NCBI RefSeq assembly: GCF_030462585.1
Contig: NZ_JASMRU010000002.1
Location: forward strand, 481,637-545,636
DNA length: 64,000 nt
Source of the DNA: Pseudomonas sp. CAN1
Lineage (GTDB): Bacteria > Pseudomonadota > Gammaproteobacteria > Pseudomonadales > Pseudomonadaceae
Reading direction: 5' to 3'
In this document: positions 21,601 to 32,284 of the stretch, one piece after another
Numbering within the stretch: position 1 is the first letter of the stretch
Layout: each line of letters opens with the position of its first letter
Notes under the pieces: generated by a model
What the model was told of the DNA's origin: nothing
The model's database searches: none
The model's input: only the letters and a program-made list of their open reading frames with translations
Made by a program: the position numbers and the translations under genes

Positions 21601-21826
21601 CCTGCTCCTGGCCGTCCTGGCCCAGATGCAGCCCCCACAAGGTCAGTTCCAGGCTGAACGGGTTGAATTCGATGCGCTCCAGGCGTGCAGGAACGCTCGC
21701 GTACTTCGCCAGTTGCTGATTGGCCACGCGCAGGCCCACGCCGGGAATGATCAGGAAGCCCAGCAGGCAATAGAAGAGAAATAACAGCAGGAGCGCGCCG
21801 AGAGCGCGTTTCAATCCTTTGGGCAT
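18644..21826 (-). CDS. large DUF748 / AsmA-like envelope protein
   Basis: 1060 residues. A single N-terminal membrane segment (about 8-30) anchors a large periplasmic beta-rich part with AsmA/DUF748 character (R-L-E-R-I-E-F-N-P-F-S-L-E-L near 50, many L-x-L-x-D repeats). An Ala/Pro/Lys-rich low-complexity stretch runs from about 337 to 445. The C-terminal region around residue 880 (NVVFAPGSSELDASAQGNLD) looks like an OmpA-type start. AsmA-like proteins of this size are proposed lipid bridges between the membranes; that role is only inferred here. First gene of an operon with two DUF2845 genes. Confidence 0.9.
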   Translation of the reverse strand: MPKGLKRALGALLLLFLFYCLLGFLIIPGVGLRVANQQLAKYASVPARLERIEFNPFSLELTLWGLHLGQDGQEQVRFQRLYANLELDSLWKRRLHLADVELDAPHTELLFAENGTLNLTRLFNLPPSEPAPAQEEPSQPFPLRIDRIRLADGSLHFLDRRPSEPVEFVFDPMGFELHNLSTLPEDGAEMTLVATGPHGGKLDWKGDLSIVPFASKGSFTLDGVPLKAWWPYVRDNAPLNLNNGVLSLASDYQLDLSKGTQLLLDKAAIKLRDLDLSSPEGKPLAKLASLDVAETTLDLAKQQVVVGQIRSQGLEAWAAREKNGQLDWQELFANFKPYKRPEEPSPQAQAAPADAAKPAVDEQLAAANTPGEPTKEPVADSKPAVAAKPVDDKPVEAKPAEAAKAPETAQAPADAKPAQPAKPAAAEKTAQAPAATQDAAPAEPAKPWHVILRDTQLRGYKAHLADRVPAKPVALEIGPLDLDLQNLDSGLTAPLQLKLKTGLGQRGQIEASGQVIPNPVSAKLKVATRDIDLRVAQAYIDPFIRLELRSGMLSSDLDVDLKGTDPLAFSVNGSAQVTQLHTLDTLKSRDFVKWTKLTLDGLAYKHGDSLVIQTVSLEEPYARFIINEDRSTNVSELIIPQPDSASAPAKGSSAGGDSKPLGIRIGGVKINNGSANFADLTLRPDFATAIQQLAGEIGTIDNRNPSPASVDIKGKVDKYAPVTIKGSLNPFSPLEKLDIATSFKRVELTTLTPYSGKFAGYRIRKGRLNLDLHYQITQGKLKADNKVLVEHLQLGEKVDSPDAVDLPVKLAIALLKDANGNIDIQLPVEGDLNNPQFSVMPIVWQTLRNLVVRAVQAPFNFIAGLASGGGGPDLSNVVFAPGSSELDASAQGNLDKLAAALKQRPALKLEVEGVAAAASDGPLLADKRLQQEYQKNYYSMLQRRGDKVPSDASQLEVPEDLQPILLEGVYRSRLKKQPPAEWQDLSKDERSAKMRQAVLDSWSDSQLLLRKLGQERGTQIKDYLVSKGGLGDDRIYLIDVSFGEAENGGKVATQLHLDSE

Positions 21827-21926
21827 GGCGAATGTCGTTTCCGTCTTGACGTGCCGGGAAAGTATGGCACGGCTGGGCTTCTTCGATCCGATTGCCGCCT
21901 CTCGGCGCTTACTTCATGGTTGCCGG

Positions 21927-22541
21927 TCAGTCATTGAGGCGATGGGTGCGGGCGAACTCCACGAGATCGACGAGACTGTCGAGGTTCAGTTTCTCCAGGA
22001 TGCGCGTCTTGTAGGTGCTGACGGTCTTCTGGCTGAGGAACAGCTCCTCGGCGATGTCCTTGTTGCTCATGCCGCGCACCAGACTGCGCAGCACCACCAG
22101 CTCGCGTGGCGTCAGGCTGGATACCGGGTCGGCGTTCTTGTCGATGCTCAGGGCCTTTTCCGGGAAGCAGCGATAACCGGATACCAGCATGCGCGCCGCG
22201 TTGAGAATGGCGCTGGTGTCCTTGTTCTTGCTGACGAACCCGTGGGCGCCCGCGGCTTCGACCTTGCCCGAGTACAGACGTTCATCCTGCGAGCTGAGCA
22301 CCAGCAGGCGAATGTTCTCGTCAAAGATGTGGATGCGCGCCAGCAGGTCCAGACCATCCATGCCCGGCAGGTTGAGGTCCAGGATCACCAGATCCGGACG
22401 TTCCTTGCGCACGGCGTCCAGCCCGCTGTGGCCATCGTCGGCTTCACGAACCACATCGAATTGCGAATCCTGTTCGAGCAGCGAACGGATCGCCAAACGC
22501 ATCGCGGGGTGGTCCTCGATCAGCACGACACGCTTCTTCAT
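21927..22541 (-). CDS. orphan LuxR/NarL-type response regulator (BvgA/EvgA-like)
   Basis: 204 residues: receiver domain 1-120 with acidic pocket E9/D10, phosphorylated Asp at 55 (VILDLNLPGMDG) and conserved Lys near 105 (FVSKN), then a LuxR-type helix-turn-helix from about 141 (LTPRELVVLRSLVRGMSNKDIAEEL). The overall pattern, including SQKTVSTYKTRILEKLN, resembles BvgA and EvgA. No histidine kinase gene lies beside it, so its partner is elsewhere. The stop lies 101 bases before the DUF748 start. Target genes cannot be told. Confidence 0.9.
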   Translation of the reverse strand: MKKRVVLIEDHPAMRLAIRSLLEQDSQFDVVREADDGHSGLDAVRKERPDLVILDLNLPGMDGLDLLARIHIFDENIRLLVLSSQDERLYSGKVEAAGAHGFVSKNKDTSAILNAARMLVSGYRCFPEKALSIDKNADPVSSLTPRELVVLRSLVRGMSNKDIAEELFLSQKTVSTYKTRILEKLNLDSLVDLVEFARTHRLND

Positions 22542-22690
22542 AGTTAACTCCCTGAGTCAGAACAATTGCGCGCATTGATCTTGAAGATAGACCACCTGAT
22601 CAACTCGATACGGAATATTCCTATGCGTAGGAAGCAAAGTTTGAGGGCCGTCAATTTCGCAGGGGAACCAGTGCTCAGCGGGCTCACAGA

Positions 22691-22722
22691 CTTGCTGTGC
22701 AGTGGCAACTCTGCACAGCAAG
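22691..22722 (-). terminator. perfect 12-bp inverted repeat after the thiolase gene
   Basis: CTTGCTGTGCAG (22691-22702) and CTGCACAGCAAG (22711-22722) pair perfectly around an eight-base loop. It starts ten bases beyond the thiolase stop, as a terminator would, but no T run follows on the minus strand, so it may be a transcript-stabilising hairpin. The rest of 22542-22732 shows nothing else clear. Confidence 0.6.
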
Positions 22723-22732
22723 CTCCTCGTCG

Positions 22733-23911
22733 TCAGCGTTGCAGGGCCAGGGCGACGCCTTGCCCACCCCCGATACAGAGCGTCGCAAGGCCTTTTTTCG
22801 CATCGCGGCGGAGCATTTCGTGGAGCAGCGTCACCAGCACGCGGCAGCCCGACGCCCCGATCGGATGGCCCAATGCAATAGCGCCTCCGTTCACATTCAC
22901 CTTGGCCGCGTCCCAACCCAGCTCCTTGCCCACCGACAGTGCCTGGGCGGCGAAAGCTTCGTTGGCTTCGATCAGATCCAGCTCGGCGAGCTGCCAGCCA
23001 GCCTTGTCCAGGCAGCGGCGCGTGGCGGTCACCGGGCCGATACCCATGATCGCCGGGTCGACCCCGGCATTGGCGTAGGCGGCGATTCGCGCCAGTACCG
23101 GCAGGCCCAGTTCGGCGGCCTTGGCGGCGCTCATCAGCAGCACGGCGGCGGCGCCGTCGTTGAGGGTGGAGGCGTTGCCGGCAGTGACGCTGCCGTCCTT
23201 CTTGAACGCCGGCTTCAGCTTGCCCAGGGACTCGGCGGTAGTGCCGGCGCGCGGCTGCTCGTCGGTGTCGAAACGCAGTGGCTCACCCTTGCGCTGGGGG
23301 ATTTCGATGGTGGTGATCTCCGCCTTGAAGCGGCCGGCGGCAATGGCCTCGCTGGCCTTGCGCTGGGACTCGGCGGCGAAGGCGTCCTGCTCCTCGCGGC
23401 TGATGCCGCACTTCTCCACCAGGTTCTCGGCGGTGATGCCCATGTGGTAGTCGTTAAAGGCGTCCCACAGGCCGTCCTCGATCATGCTGTCGATCAGCTT
23501 CGCGTGGCCCATGCGCAGGCCGGTGCGGGCGCCGGGCATGACGTAGGGCGCCAGGCTCATGCTCTCCTGGCCGCCGGCGATGATGATGTCGGCGTCGCCG
23601 CAGCGGATCGCCTGGGTGGCCAGGTGCAGCGCCTTGAGGCCGGAGCCGCAGACCTTGTTGATGGTCATGGCCGGTACGCTGACCGGCAGGCCGGCGGCGA
23701 TGGCGGCCTGGCGCGCGGGGTTCTGGCCGGCGCCGGCGGTGAGGGTCTGGCCGAGGATCACTTCGTCGACCCTGGCCGGGTCCAGCTTCGCCTGCTGCAG
23801 CAGGCTGCGGATCACCGCGGCGCCCAGTTCGTGGGCCGGCAGCGCCGACAGCGAGCCCTGGAAGCTGCCGATGGCGGTACGGGTGGCAGCGACGATGACG
23901 ACTTCTTGCAT
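22733..23911 (-). CDS. acetyl-CoA C-acetyltransferase (thiolase)
   Basis: 392 residues, full length for a biosynthetic or degradative thiolase II. Catalytic residues visible: nucleophilic Cys88 (INKVCGSG), His349 (GHPIGASG) and Cys379 (CIGGGQG). Catalyses acetyl-CoA plus acyl-CoA to 3-ketoacyl-CoA or the reverse. Similar to AtoB/PhaA. No other fatty-acid or PHB genes are adjacent, so the physiological role is open. Transcribed alone on the minus strand. Confidence 0.95.
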   Translation of the reverse strand: MQEVVIVAATRTAIGSFQGSLSALPAHELGAAVIRSLLQQAKLDPARVDEVILGQTLTAGAGQNPARQAAIAAGLPVSVPAMTINKVCGSGLKALHLATQAIRCGDADIIIAGGQESMSLAPYVMPGARTGLRMGHAKLIDSMIEDGLWDAFNDYHMGITAENLVEKCGISREEQDAFAAESQRKASEAIAAGRFKAEITTIEIPQRKGEPLRFDTDEQPRAGTTAESLGKLKPAFKKDGSVTAGNASTLNDGAAAVLLMSAAKAAELGLPVLARIAAYANAGVDPAIMGIGPVTATRRCLDKAGWQLAELDLIEANEAFAAQALSVGKELGWDAAKVNVNGGAIALGHPIGASGCRVLVTLLHEMLRRDAKKGLATLCIGGGQGVALALQR

Positions 23912-24010
23912 GACACGAATCCTCTGGCGGAAGCGGCGGTGCCGCAGCGAAGCCCCATGGTTGCACAGGCGGCTGCGCTCTCACCACACTCCGAACCGGG
24001 TGGTCACGCT

Positions 24011-24889
24011 CTAGCGCAGTGGCGGCAGCCCCATGCGTCGGCGCGCGCGGTGCAGCGAGCCGTTGCGCACCGCCCAGCGCAGCAGCGGCACGCTGCGCTT
24101 GACGCTGGAACGGATCAGCTGGCGCTGCAGGCTGCCCAGGGACAGGCCCAGCTGGTCGGTCGCCCACTCCGGCAGCAGGTCGATGCCGGCGCGCATCATC
24201 AGCATGCCGAAAGGTTTGGCGAGGAAGCTCGGCGCCGGCGCGTTGAACAGCACGCTGACGACTTCGCGGGTGCGCTCGTCGTAGCGCAATTGCGGGCGCA
24301 TTCGCTGCAGGTAGGCGGCGACCTCCGCCCGCGAACGCGGTACGTTGCGCGCGCCCAGGCGCTCGGCGATCAGGGCGATCTCGTCGTAGTAGCGGTCCTG
24401 TTCCTCGCCGGAAAGGCCGGGGTTGAGATAGCGCAGGTGCGAAGCGAGGAAGCAGCTGACCTCGGCGACATGGACCCAGGTCAGCAGGTCCGGATCGCTG
24501 GCGGCGTAGGTGCTGCCGTCAGGCAAGGTGCCGTGCACGTTGTCGTGGATGCGCTTGACGCGCTCGATCAGCTTCTCGGCGTCGCCTTGTGAGCCGTAGG
24601 TGGTGGCGGAGATGAACTGGCCGGTACGGCGCAGGCGGCCGAGCATGTCGGCGCGGAAATTGGAGTGGTCCCAGACGCCACCCAGCGCAGCCGGGTGGAG
24701 CATCTGCAGGAGCAGGGCGCTGATGCCGCCGATCAGCATCGAACTGAAGTCGCCGTGGACCTTCCAGCTGACGGAGTCGGGGCCGAACAGGCCGGGGTCA
24801 CCCTTGGGCGATTCGAAATCGACCCCGCCCAGGGCGAGGCCGGTCAGGCTCAGTACCTGGCTTTCGATATGACGGCGAACGGTTTCCAT
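24011..24889 (-). CDS. MpaB-like oxygenase (DUF2236)
   Basis: 292 residues from the ATG at 24889; a TTG at 24910 would add seven residues, and neither has a strong ribosome-binding site. Shows family features: G-D-x-x-x-M-L-I-G-G motif, LLLQMLHPAALGGVWDHS (His), T-Y-G-S-Q-G-D-A and W-V-H-V-A-E-V-S. Members are predicted haem-dependent oxygenases related to the fungal MpaB and latex-clearing proteins; the substrate is unknown. Located between thiolase and acs, which does not reveal a pathway. Confidence 0.85.
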   Translation of the reverse strand: METVRRHIESQVLSLTGLALGGVDFESPKGDPGLFGPDSVSWKVHGDFSSMLIGGISALLLQMLHPAALGGVWDHSNFRADMLGRLRRTGQFISATTYGSQGDAEKLIERVKRIHDNVHGTLPDGSTYAASDPDLLTWVHVAEVSCFLASHLRYLNPGLSGEEQDRYYDEIALIAERLGARNVPRSRAEVAAYLQRMRPQLRYDERTREVVSVLFNAPAPSFLAKPFGMLMMRAGIDLLPEWATDQLGLSLGSLQRQLIRSSVKRSVPLLRWAVRNGSLHRARRRMGLPPLR

Positions 24890-24895
24890 AAGGCG

Positions 24896-24963
24896 AGCTG
24901 CAAGCCTCAAGCTGCAAGTGGTGCACTGCGTTCAGCTTAACCGCAGCCGCTCCCGCTTGCAGC
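24896..24963. repeat. AGCTGCAAG short intergenic repeat
   Basis: Two direct copies of AGCTGCAAG (24896-24904 and 24910-24918) separated by CCTCA, and an inverted CTTGCAGC at 24956-24963. This motif, with alternating orientations, is familiar from intergenic regions of Pseudomonas genomes. It fills the gap between acs and the MpaB-like gene and can fold into a hairpin. Confidence 0.6.
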
Positions 24964-24976
24964 CTGCCGCCGCCTC

Positions 24977-26914
<1,938 letters not shown>

Positions 26915-26976
26915 GGGGAATCCTTGTTGTTGTTTAGCCGAGATGCCCTCAAGGGTGCATGCAAGGCCAGGCGGGT

Positions 26977-28062
26977 TCAAGGGTTGTCCATGTTGTTTCG
27001 ACGTGCCTGGAGCGAGGAACGTTCCGGCGACGAGTACTCCAGCTGGGCGGCGACCAATCGGCGCGTCGGCTCGCCGTAGCGGGTGGCAATGGCGGCGAGG
27101 CTGGATTCGAGGTTCTGCAGGGCATTGCCGCTGGGTCGCGGCAGTTCGGGCAGGGCGTCCGCCTGCTCTGGCAGGAATTGCAAACCTCCTGCGCTGGTGA
27201 CTGGCTCTGCGGCCTTACCCAGCACCTCGCTGCGGAAGGTGCGGGCCCAGGCATCCACTTCCAGCGCCAGGCTCACTTCGTCGAAGCCCGTGTGCAGTGG
27301 CACGGCGAAGCGTTCGTGGCCCCAGAGTGCGAGGAAGTTGCCGGCGGCCGTCAGGTAGCCCTCGCTGCCGAGACTGAAGCGCTGGCTGTCATGCTGCGGC
27401 GACCAGTCCGACACGCCGTATTGCCGCGCCAGAGCCGCAGCCTTCGCTGAGCCACCGATGGCCTCGACCAGCGCCAGGGAGGCCGGCAGCGCGGCGCTGA
27501 CTCCCGAGGTGGTCATGAGCCGGCCGTCCACCACGTAGCGGCGATTCTCCTGCCAGCGCGCGTCGGGGAAGTCGTCCAGGCGCTGCTGGCGCGAATACCA
27601 GTGCCCGGTGGCGCGCCGGCCGTGCAGCAGGCCTGCCTGGCCGAGCACCAGCACGCCGTCGCAGATGCCGATGACGGTAGCACCGAGGGCCGCCTGCTCG
27701 CGGATGAAGGTCAGCAGGCCTGGGTCTTCGCTGTCATGCACCGCCGGGACGATCAGGTAGTCCGCCCCCTGTGGATAACGCTGGCGGAATTCCTCCAGCG
27801 TGGCGTCGGCCTGCATCTTCAGCGCCGGCATCAGGTTGATCGGCCCTGGTTCGGTCGACAGCGCGAGCACCTGGGCCACTGCGGAGCGCCGCAGCACGCC
27901 CAGCGGCACGACGTAGTCCACCAGCTCGGTCATGCGGTTCTGCGCTATCACAGCGACCAGAGGGCGCTCGTGACCGGGGCTTGGCTGGTAGGGCGGCAGC
28001 ATCTCTTCGCCGGCCTGGGCGGTAAAGCTGAAAAGCAGCAGGACGATCAGGGCAAGGCGCAT
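26977..28062 (-). CDS. secreted DJ-1/PfpI-family protein
   Basis: 361 residues with a signal peptide (cut after AQAG, about residue 18). The central part (about 35-215) is a DJ-1/PfpI (class I glutamine amidotransferase-like) fold with the elbow cysteine in [15 protein letters not shown]. It shares detailed similarity with the same domain of the divergently transcribed regulator (for example [12 protein letters not shown] against GLLDGRSVVTHW). The C-terminal 140 residues are not recognised. Probably periplasmic; enzymatic activity not shown. Confidence 0.85.
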   Translation of the reverse strand: MRLALIVLLLFSFTAQAGEEMLPPYQPSPGHERPLVAVIAQNRMTELVDYVVPLGVLRRSAVAQVLALSTEPGPINLMPALKMQADATLEEFRQRYPQGADYLIVPAVHDSEDPGLLTFIREQAALGATVIGICDGVLVLGQAGLLHGRRATGHWYSRQQRLDDFPDARWQENRRYVVDGRLMTTSGVSAALPASLALVEAIGGSAKAAALARQYGVSDWSPQHDSQRFSLGSEGYLTAAGNFLALWGHERFAVPLHTGFDEVSLALEVDAWARTFRSEVLGKAAEPVTSAGGLQFLPEQADALPELPRPSGNALQNLESSLAAIATRYGEPTRRLVAAQLEYSSPERSSLQARRNNMDNP

Positions 28063-28163
28063 GGCGATCTCCAGGTGGGAAGACCAGTTTGCGCGGCTTG
28101 CTGCTGTCGCTTCTGACAGTGATGGTTGAATATCTGCCAGTCAGCCTTTTTGAGAAAGCCTGG

Positions 28164-29138
28164 ATGAGAACTCCCCATCAGGTTCTGCTGCTGGTCTTCC
28201 CCGGCTTCCAGCTACTGGACGCCACGGGGCCGGCGGAGGTATTCGCCGCGGTCGACGAACAACTGCCGCCAGGCGCCAGGCCGGCCTATGAGCTGCGGGC
28301 CATATCGCCCGGCGGCGGCATGGTGCGCTCCAGCACTGGGCTGGAGCTGGCCAGCCTGGCGCTGCCCGATCCGCAGGAAGTAGCCGGTTGCACGCTGCTG
28401 GTGGCTGGCGGCTTCGGCGTGCAGGCGGCCATGCAGCAGGGCGAGATTGCCCGCTGGCTGGCGCAGGCTGCCCCGCATGCCGTTCGTTGCTGTTCGGTTT
28501 GCACGGGTGCCTTCCTGCTGGCGCAGGCGGGGTTGCTGGACGGGCGCTCGGTGGTTACCCACTGGCGTTACACCGAGCTGCTGCAACGGCTGTTCCCTTC
28601 GCTGCGAGTGTTACCCGATGCGCTGTTCGTGCGTGACGGCGCTATCTACAGCTCGGCAGGCGTTACCGCCGGCATGGACCTGTGCCTGAGCCTGGTGGAG
28701 GAGGATCACGGCCGCGAAGCCTCCCTGGGCGTGGCGCGCGGGCTGGTGATGTACCTGCAGCGTCCGGGTGGCCAGCGTCAGTTCAGCGCGCAGCTGCTGG
28801 CGCAGCAGGCGCCGGCTGGCGGTCAGCTGGAGCGCCTGGTGGAGTGGTTGCGCGAACGCCTGGCGCAACCTGTGGATGTGGAGGACATGGCGGCGTGGAT
28901 GGCCATGTCTTCGCGCACCTTGCACCGGTACTGCCAGGCAGAGATGGGCATGACGCCGGCAAAGCTGTTGCTGCAGTTGCGTCTGGAGAGCGCCTGCCAA
29001 CTGCTGGAGGCGGGAGAGGCTTCGCTCAAGCGGGTGGCGCAGAGCGCCGGGTTTGGCAGCGAGTACAACCTGCGGCGCGCCTTCGGGCAGGCGCTGGGCG
29101 TGACGCCCGGAGAATACCGGCAGCGCTTCTGCCGGTAG
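28164..29138 (+). CDS. GlxA-family AraC-type transcriptional regulator
   Basis: 324 residues from the ATG at 28164; a longer in-frame start at 28089 or 28122 is possible. The N-terminal DJ-1/PfpI sensor domain (about 4-175) has the elbow C-S-V-C-T-G-A-F. The C-terminal AraC DNA-binding domain (about 220-320) has two helix-turn-helix units (MSSRTLHRYCQAEMG and LKRVAQSAGFGSEYNLRRAFG). Divergent from the secreted PfpI gene with about 100 bases between them, which suggests it controls that gene. Inducer unknown. Confidence 0.92.
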   Translation: MRTPHQVLLLVFPGFQLLDATGPAEVFAAVDEQLPPGARPAYELRAISPGGGMVRSSTGLELASLALPDPQEVAGCTLLVAGGFGVQAAMQQGEIARWLAQAAPHAVRCCSVCTGAFLLAQAGLLDGRSVVTHWRYTELLQRLFPSLRVLPDALFVRDGAIYSSAGVTAGMDLCLSLVEEDHGREASLGVARGLVMYLQRPGGQRQFSAQLLAQQAPAGGQLERLVEWLRERLAQPVDVEDMAAWMAMSSRTLHRYCQAEMGMTPAKLLLQLRLESACQLLEAGEASLKRVAQSAGFGSEYNLRRAFGQALGVTPGEYRQRFCR

Positions 29139-29140
29139 AT

Positions 29141-29166
29141 AGCGGACGGCCGGGCAGCCGTCCGCT
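29141..29166. terminator. hairpin between convergent regulator and pgi
   Basis: AGCGGACGGC (29141-29150) and GCCGTCCGCT (29157-29166) form a perfect ten-base stem around CGGGCA. It lies between the convergent stops at 29138 and 29173. No T run on either strand, so a weak or shared terminator. Confidence 0.6.
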
Positions 29167-29172
29167 GTGCCA

Positions 29173-30837
29173 TCAACCGCGGTGGCGACCGCGGAAGAAG
29201 TCGATCAGGCCCTGGGTGGAACCATCCTCGGCAGCGCTTTCCTCGCTGCCGACCAGGCGACCGTAGACCGCCTTGCCCAACTCTTTGCCCAGTTCCACGC
29301 CCCACTGGTCGAAGGCGTTGATGCCCCAGAGGATGCTCTGCACGTAGACCTTGTGCTCGTACATGGCGATCAGTGCGCCCAGGCGACGAGCACTGATGCG
29401 CTCCATCACCAGGGTGTTGCTCGGACGGTTGCCCGGAATCACCTTGTGCGGCGCCAGGCGCTGCACTTCGGCTTCGTCGACGCCCTTGGCGCGCAGTTCG
29501 GCCTCGGCCTCGGCGCGGCTCTTGCCAACCATCAGCGCCTGGCTCTGCGACAGGCAGTTGGCGTACAGCCACTGGTGGTGGTCGGCCACCGGGTTGTAGC
29601 TGGACACCGGAACGATGAAGTCCGCCGGGATCAGGTGGGTGCCCTGGTGCAGCAACTGGTGGTACGCGTGCTGGCCGTTGCAGCCCACGCCGCCCCAGAT
29701 CACCGGACCGGTGCCGGCGGAAACCGGGCTGCCGTCCTGGCGCACGCTCTTGCCGTTGGACTCCATGTCCAGCTGCTGCAGGTGGTCGGTGATGTTCCGC
29801 AGGTAGTAGTCGTAGGGCAGGATCGCGTGGCTGCGTGCGCCCCAGAAGTCGCCGTACCAGACACCCAGCAGGCCCAGCAGGACCGGGATGTTCTTCTCGA
29901 ACGGCGAGGTGAGGAAGTGCTGGTCCATGCTGTAGGCGCCGGACAGCAGTTCCTTGAAGTTGTTGATGCCCACCGACATGGCGATCGGCAGGCCGATGGC
30001 CGACCACAGCGAGTAGCGACCGCCGACCCAGTCCCACATGGGGAACACGTTCTCCGGGCGGATACCGAAGGCCGAGGCGGCTTCCTTGTTGCTGGAAACG
30101 GCGATGAAGTGACGATACAGCTCGGCCTCGCTGCCGCCCTGGGCCAGGTACCAGGCGCGGGCGGCCTGGGCGTTCTTCAGGGTTTCCAGGGTGCCGAAGG
30201 ACTTGGAAGAGACGATGAACAGCGTGGTCTCGGCATTGAGCTTGGCGGTCATCTCGCGGAATTCGCTGCCGTCGATGTTCGCCAGGTAATGGCAGCGCAC
30301 GCCTTTCTGGGCAAAGGGCAGCAGCGCCTCGGAAACCAGCTGCGGGCCGAGGAAGGAGCCACCGATGCCAATGTTCACCACGTCGGTGATCGGCTTCTCG
30401 GTGTAACCGCGCCACAGGCCGTTGTGCACGGCGGCGACCAGCTCGGTCATCTGGTGCAGCACGCGGTGCACCTCGGGCATCACGTCGACGCCATCGACCA
30501 TCACCTTGTCGCCAATGGGCCGGCGCAGCGCGGTGTGCAGCACCGGGCGGCGCTCGGAGGCGTTGATCACTTCGCCGCGGAACATCGACTCGATGGCCTC
30601 GCCCAGCTTCGCCTCTTCCGCGAGCTTCACCAGCAGGTCGAGGGTGTCCTGGCGGATCAGGTTCTTCGAAAAGTCGAGGAACAGGCCGCAGGCGCTCAGG
30701 GAGAAGCGCTTGAAGCGCTCCGGGTCCTGGGCGAATGCCTCGCGCATGGTGAAGTTCTGCAGTTCCTGGCGGTGGGCGGACAATGCCTGCCAGCTCGCCA
30801 GTTTCGTGGCATCCAGCGGGGTGAGGTGGTGTTCCAT
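29173..30837 (-). CDS. pgi: glucose-6-phosphate isomerase
   Basis: Interconverts glucose-6-phosphate and fructose-6-phosphate. 554 residues, normal for proteobacteria. Signatures: [11 protein letters not shown] near 155, [11 protein letters not shown] near 210, and the active-site Glu/His region [22 protein letters not shown] near 380. In Pseudomonas it works mainly toward glucose-6-phosphate for recycling through the Entner-Doudoroff route. 83 bases after panD on the same strand. Confidence 0.98.
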   Translation of the reverse strand: MEHHLTPLDATKLASWQALSAHRQELQNFTMREAFAQDPERFKRFSLSACGLFLDFSKNLIRQDTLDLLVKLAEEAKLGEAIESMFRGEVINASERRPVLHTALRRPIGDKVMVDGVDVMPEVHRVLHQMTELVAAVHNGLWRGYTEKPITDVVNIGIGGSFLGPQLVSEALLPFAQKGVRCHYLANIDGSEFREMTAKLNAETTLFIVSSKSFGTLETLKNAQAARAWYLAQGGSEAELYRHFIAVSSNKEAASAFGIRPENVFPMWDWVGGRYSLWSAIGLPIAMSVGINNFKELLSGAYSMDQHFLTSPFEKNIPVLLGLLGVWYGDFWGARSHAILPYDYYLRNITDHLQQLDMESNGKSVRQDGSPVSAGTGPVIWGGVGCNGQHAYHQLLHQGTHLIPADFIVPVSSYNPVADHHQWLYANCLSQSQALMVGKSRAEAEAELRAKGVDEAEVQRLAPHKVIPGNRPSNTLVMERISARRLGALIAMYEHKVYVQSILWGINAFDQWGVELGKELGKAVYGRLVGSEESAAEDGSTQGLIDFFRGRHRG

Positions 30838-30920
30838 GACATACCTTCGGGTAAGACGTGCGTGTTTGAACGAAGCTTGGAACTCGGCATGGCCCGGTGG
30901 TTCCGGGCTTTGCCTGGGGC

Positions 30921-31301
30921 TCAGGCTAGCTGAACCGGGATGGCGTTGCTGGTGTGGCTCAGTTCGTTGCCGGCAGCCATATACAGCATGCGTGGTTTGA
31001 AGTCCTCAAGCTCGGCGTCGCTGAACTGAGCGTACGCGCAGATGATGACCCGGTCACCCACCTTGGCCTTGTGCGCGGCGGCGCCGTTGACGGAGATCAT
31101 CCGCGAACCTTCCTCGCCGCGGATGGCATAGGTGGTGAAGCGCTCGCCATTGTCCACGTTGTAGATCTGGATCTGTTCGTACTCGCGGATACCGGCGAGG
31201 TCGAGCCATTCGCCATCGATGGCGCAGGAGCCTTCGTAATCGAGCACCGCGTGGGTGACTTCGGCGCGGTGCAGCTTGGCTTTGAGCATGATGCTCTGCA
31301 T
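30921..31301 (-). CDS. panD: aspartate 1-decarboxylase (pyruvoyl enzyme)
   Basis: Converts L-aspartate to beta-alanine for pantothenate. 126 residues. The precursor self-cleaves at Gly24-Ser25 (YEGSCAIDG), leaving a pyruvoyl group on the new alpha chain. Tyr58 and Lys9 of the active site are present. Follows panC after about 130 bases and belongs to the panBCD gene set. Confidence 0.97.
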   Translation of the reverse strand: MQSIMLKAKLHRAEVTHAVLDYEGSCAIDGEWLDLAGIREYEQIQIYNVDNGERFTTYAIRGEEGSRMISVNGAAAHKAKVGDRVIICAYAQFSDAELEDFKPRMLYMAAGNELSHTSNAIPVQLA

Positions 31302-31364
31302 GACGTGGCTCCTGTTGTTCTTGGTTTTCTGGGCTGGGGCGTGAATGCGGGGCGAGTATGCCCG

Positions 31365-31424
31365 AGCACCCGAAGCCGCTCAAGGCCACGGCTGGCGTGG
31401 CTTCGAGGCGGATGTTCGGGTGCT
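31365..31424 (-). other. nested inverted repeats between panC and panD
   Basis: Outer arms AGCACCCGAA (31365-31374) and TTCGGGTGCT (31415-31424), with an inner hairpin GCCACG / CGTGGC (31385-31400) and an alternative GAAGCC / GGCTTC pairing. About 8 bases past the panC stop on the minus strand. No T tract. May reduce read-through into panD or protect the panBC mRNA. Confidence 0.5.
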
Positions 31425-31432
31425 TGCGGGTG

Positions 31433-32284
31433 TCAGTCGATGCTGAAGGCGAGGTTGTCGATCAGCCGGGTGGTGCCGAGGAAGGCAGCCACCAGGATCA
31501 CCAGCTGATGGTCCTGCTCCGTGGCGGTACGCAGGCCGACAGGCTCGCGTGCTTCCAGGTAGTCGATGCGCAGGCCGGCCAGTTCGATCTGCTGACGGCC
31601 TTCGGCGAGCAGCGCGGGGAAGTCGCGCTCGCCCTGGCGGATACGCTCGGCCAGTTGCTTGAGGGTGCGCTGCAGGACAGGCGCGATGGCGCGCTGCTCG
31701 TCATTCAGGTAGCCGTTGCGCGAGGACAGCGCCAGGCCGTCCTCGGCGCGCACGGTGGCCTCGCCGAAGATCTGGATCGGCAGGTTCAGGTCGCGCACCA
31801 GCTTGCGGATCACCGCCAGCTGCTGGAAGTCCTTCTCACCGAACAGCGCCATGTCCGGCTGGACCATGTTGAACAGCTTGCAGACCACGGTGGCGACGCC
31901 GTCGAAGTGCCCCGGACGGCTGCCGCCGCAGAGGCCTTCGGAGACGCCGGTGACGTGCAGTTTTGTCTGGCCTTCCATGCCGTCGGGGTACATCTCTTCG
32001 ACAGTAGGGGCAAACAGCAGGTGGCAGCCGGCGCCGAGCAGTTTTTCCTGGTCGGCGGCGAGGGTGCGCGGGTACTTGTCCAGGTCTTCGCTGGGGCCGA
32101 ACTGCAGCGGGTTGACGAAGATGCTCGCCACCACGAAGTCGGCGCGCTGGCTGGCCTTGGTCACCAGCGCGGCGTGGCCGGCGTGCAGGTTGCCCATGGT
32201 CGGCACCAGTGCGATGCGCTTGCCTTCGCTACGGGCGCGCGCCACGGCGGCGCGCAGCTCGCGGACTGTCTTGACTGTATTCAT
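31433..32284 (-). CDS. panC: pantothenate synthetase
   Basis: Joins pantoate and beta-alanine using ATP. 283 residues. Motifs: [15 protein letters not shown] (HIGH-like nucleotide loop), [19 protein letters not shown], and ALSSRNGYL (KMSKS-like). The ATG overlaps the TGA of panB by one base, so translation is coupled. The enzyme acts right after PanB and PanD, both encoded here. Confidence 0.98.
   Translation of the reverse strand: MNTVKTVRELRAAVARARSEGKRIALVPTMGNLHAGHAALVTKASQRADFVVASIFVNPLQFGPSEDLDKYPRTLAADQEKLLGAGCHLLFAPTVEEMYPDGMEGQTKLHVTGVSEGLCGGSRPGHFDGVATVVCKLFNMVQPDMALFGEKDFQQLAVIRKLVRDLNLPIQIFGEATVRAEDGLALSSRNGYLNDEQRAIAPVLQRTLKQLAERIRQGERDFPALLAEGRQQIELAGLRIDYLEAREPVGLRTATEQDHQLVILVAAFLGTTRLIDNLAFSID

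Noticed and set aside
18659..21784. A 1041-codon open frame on the + strand opposite the DUF748 gene
   Set aside because: Codon-bias shadow of the minus-strand gene; Val/Gln/Gly/His-rich composition without motifs.
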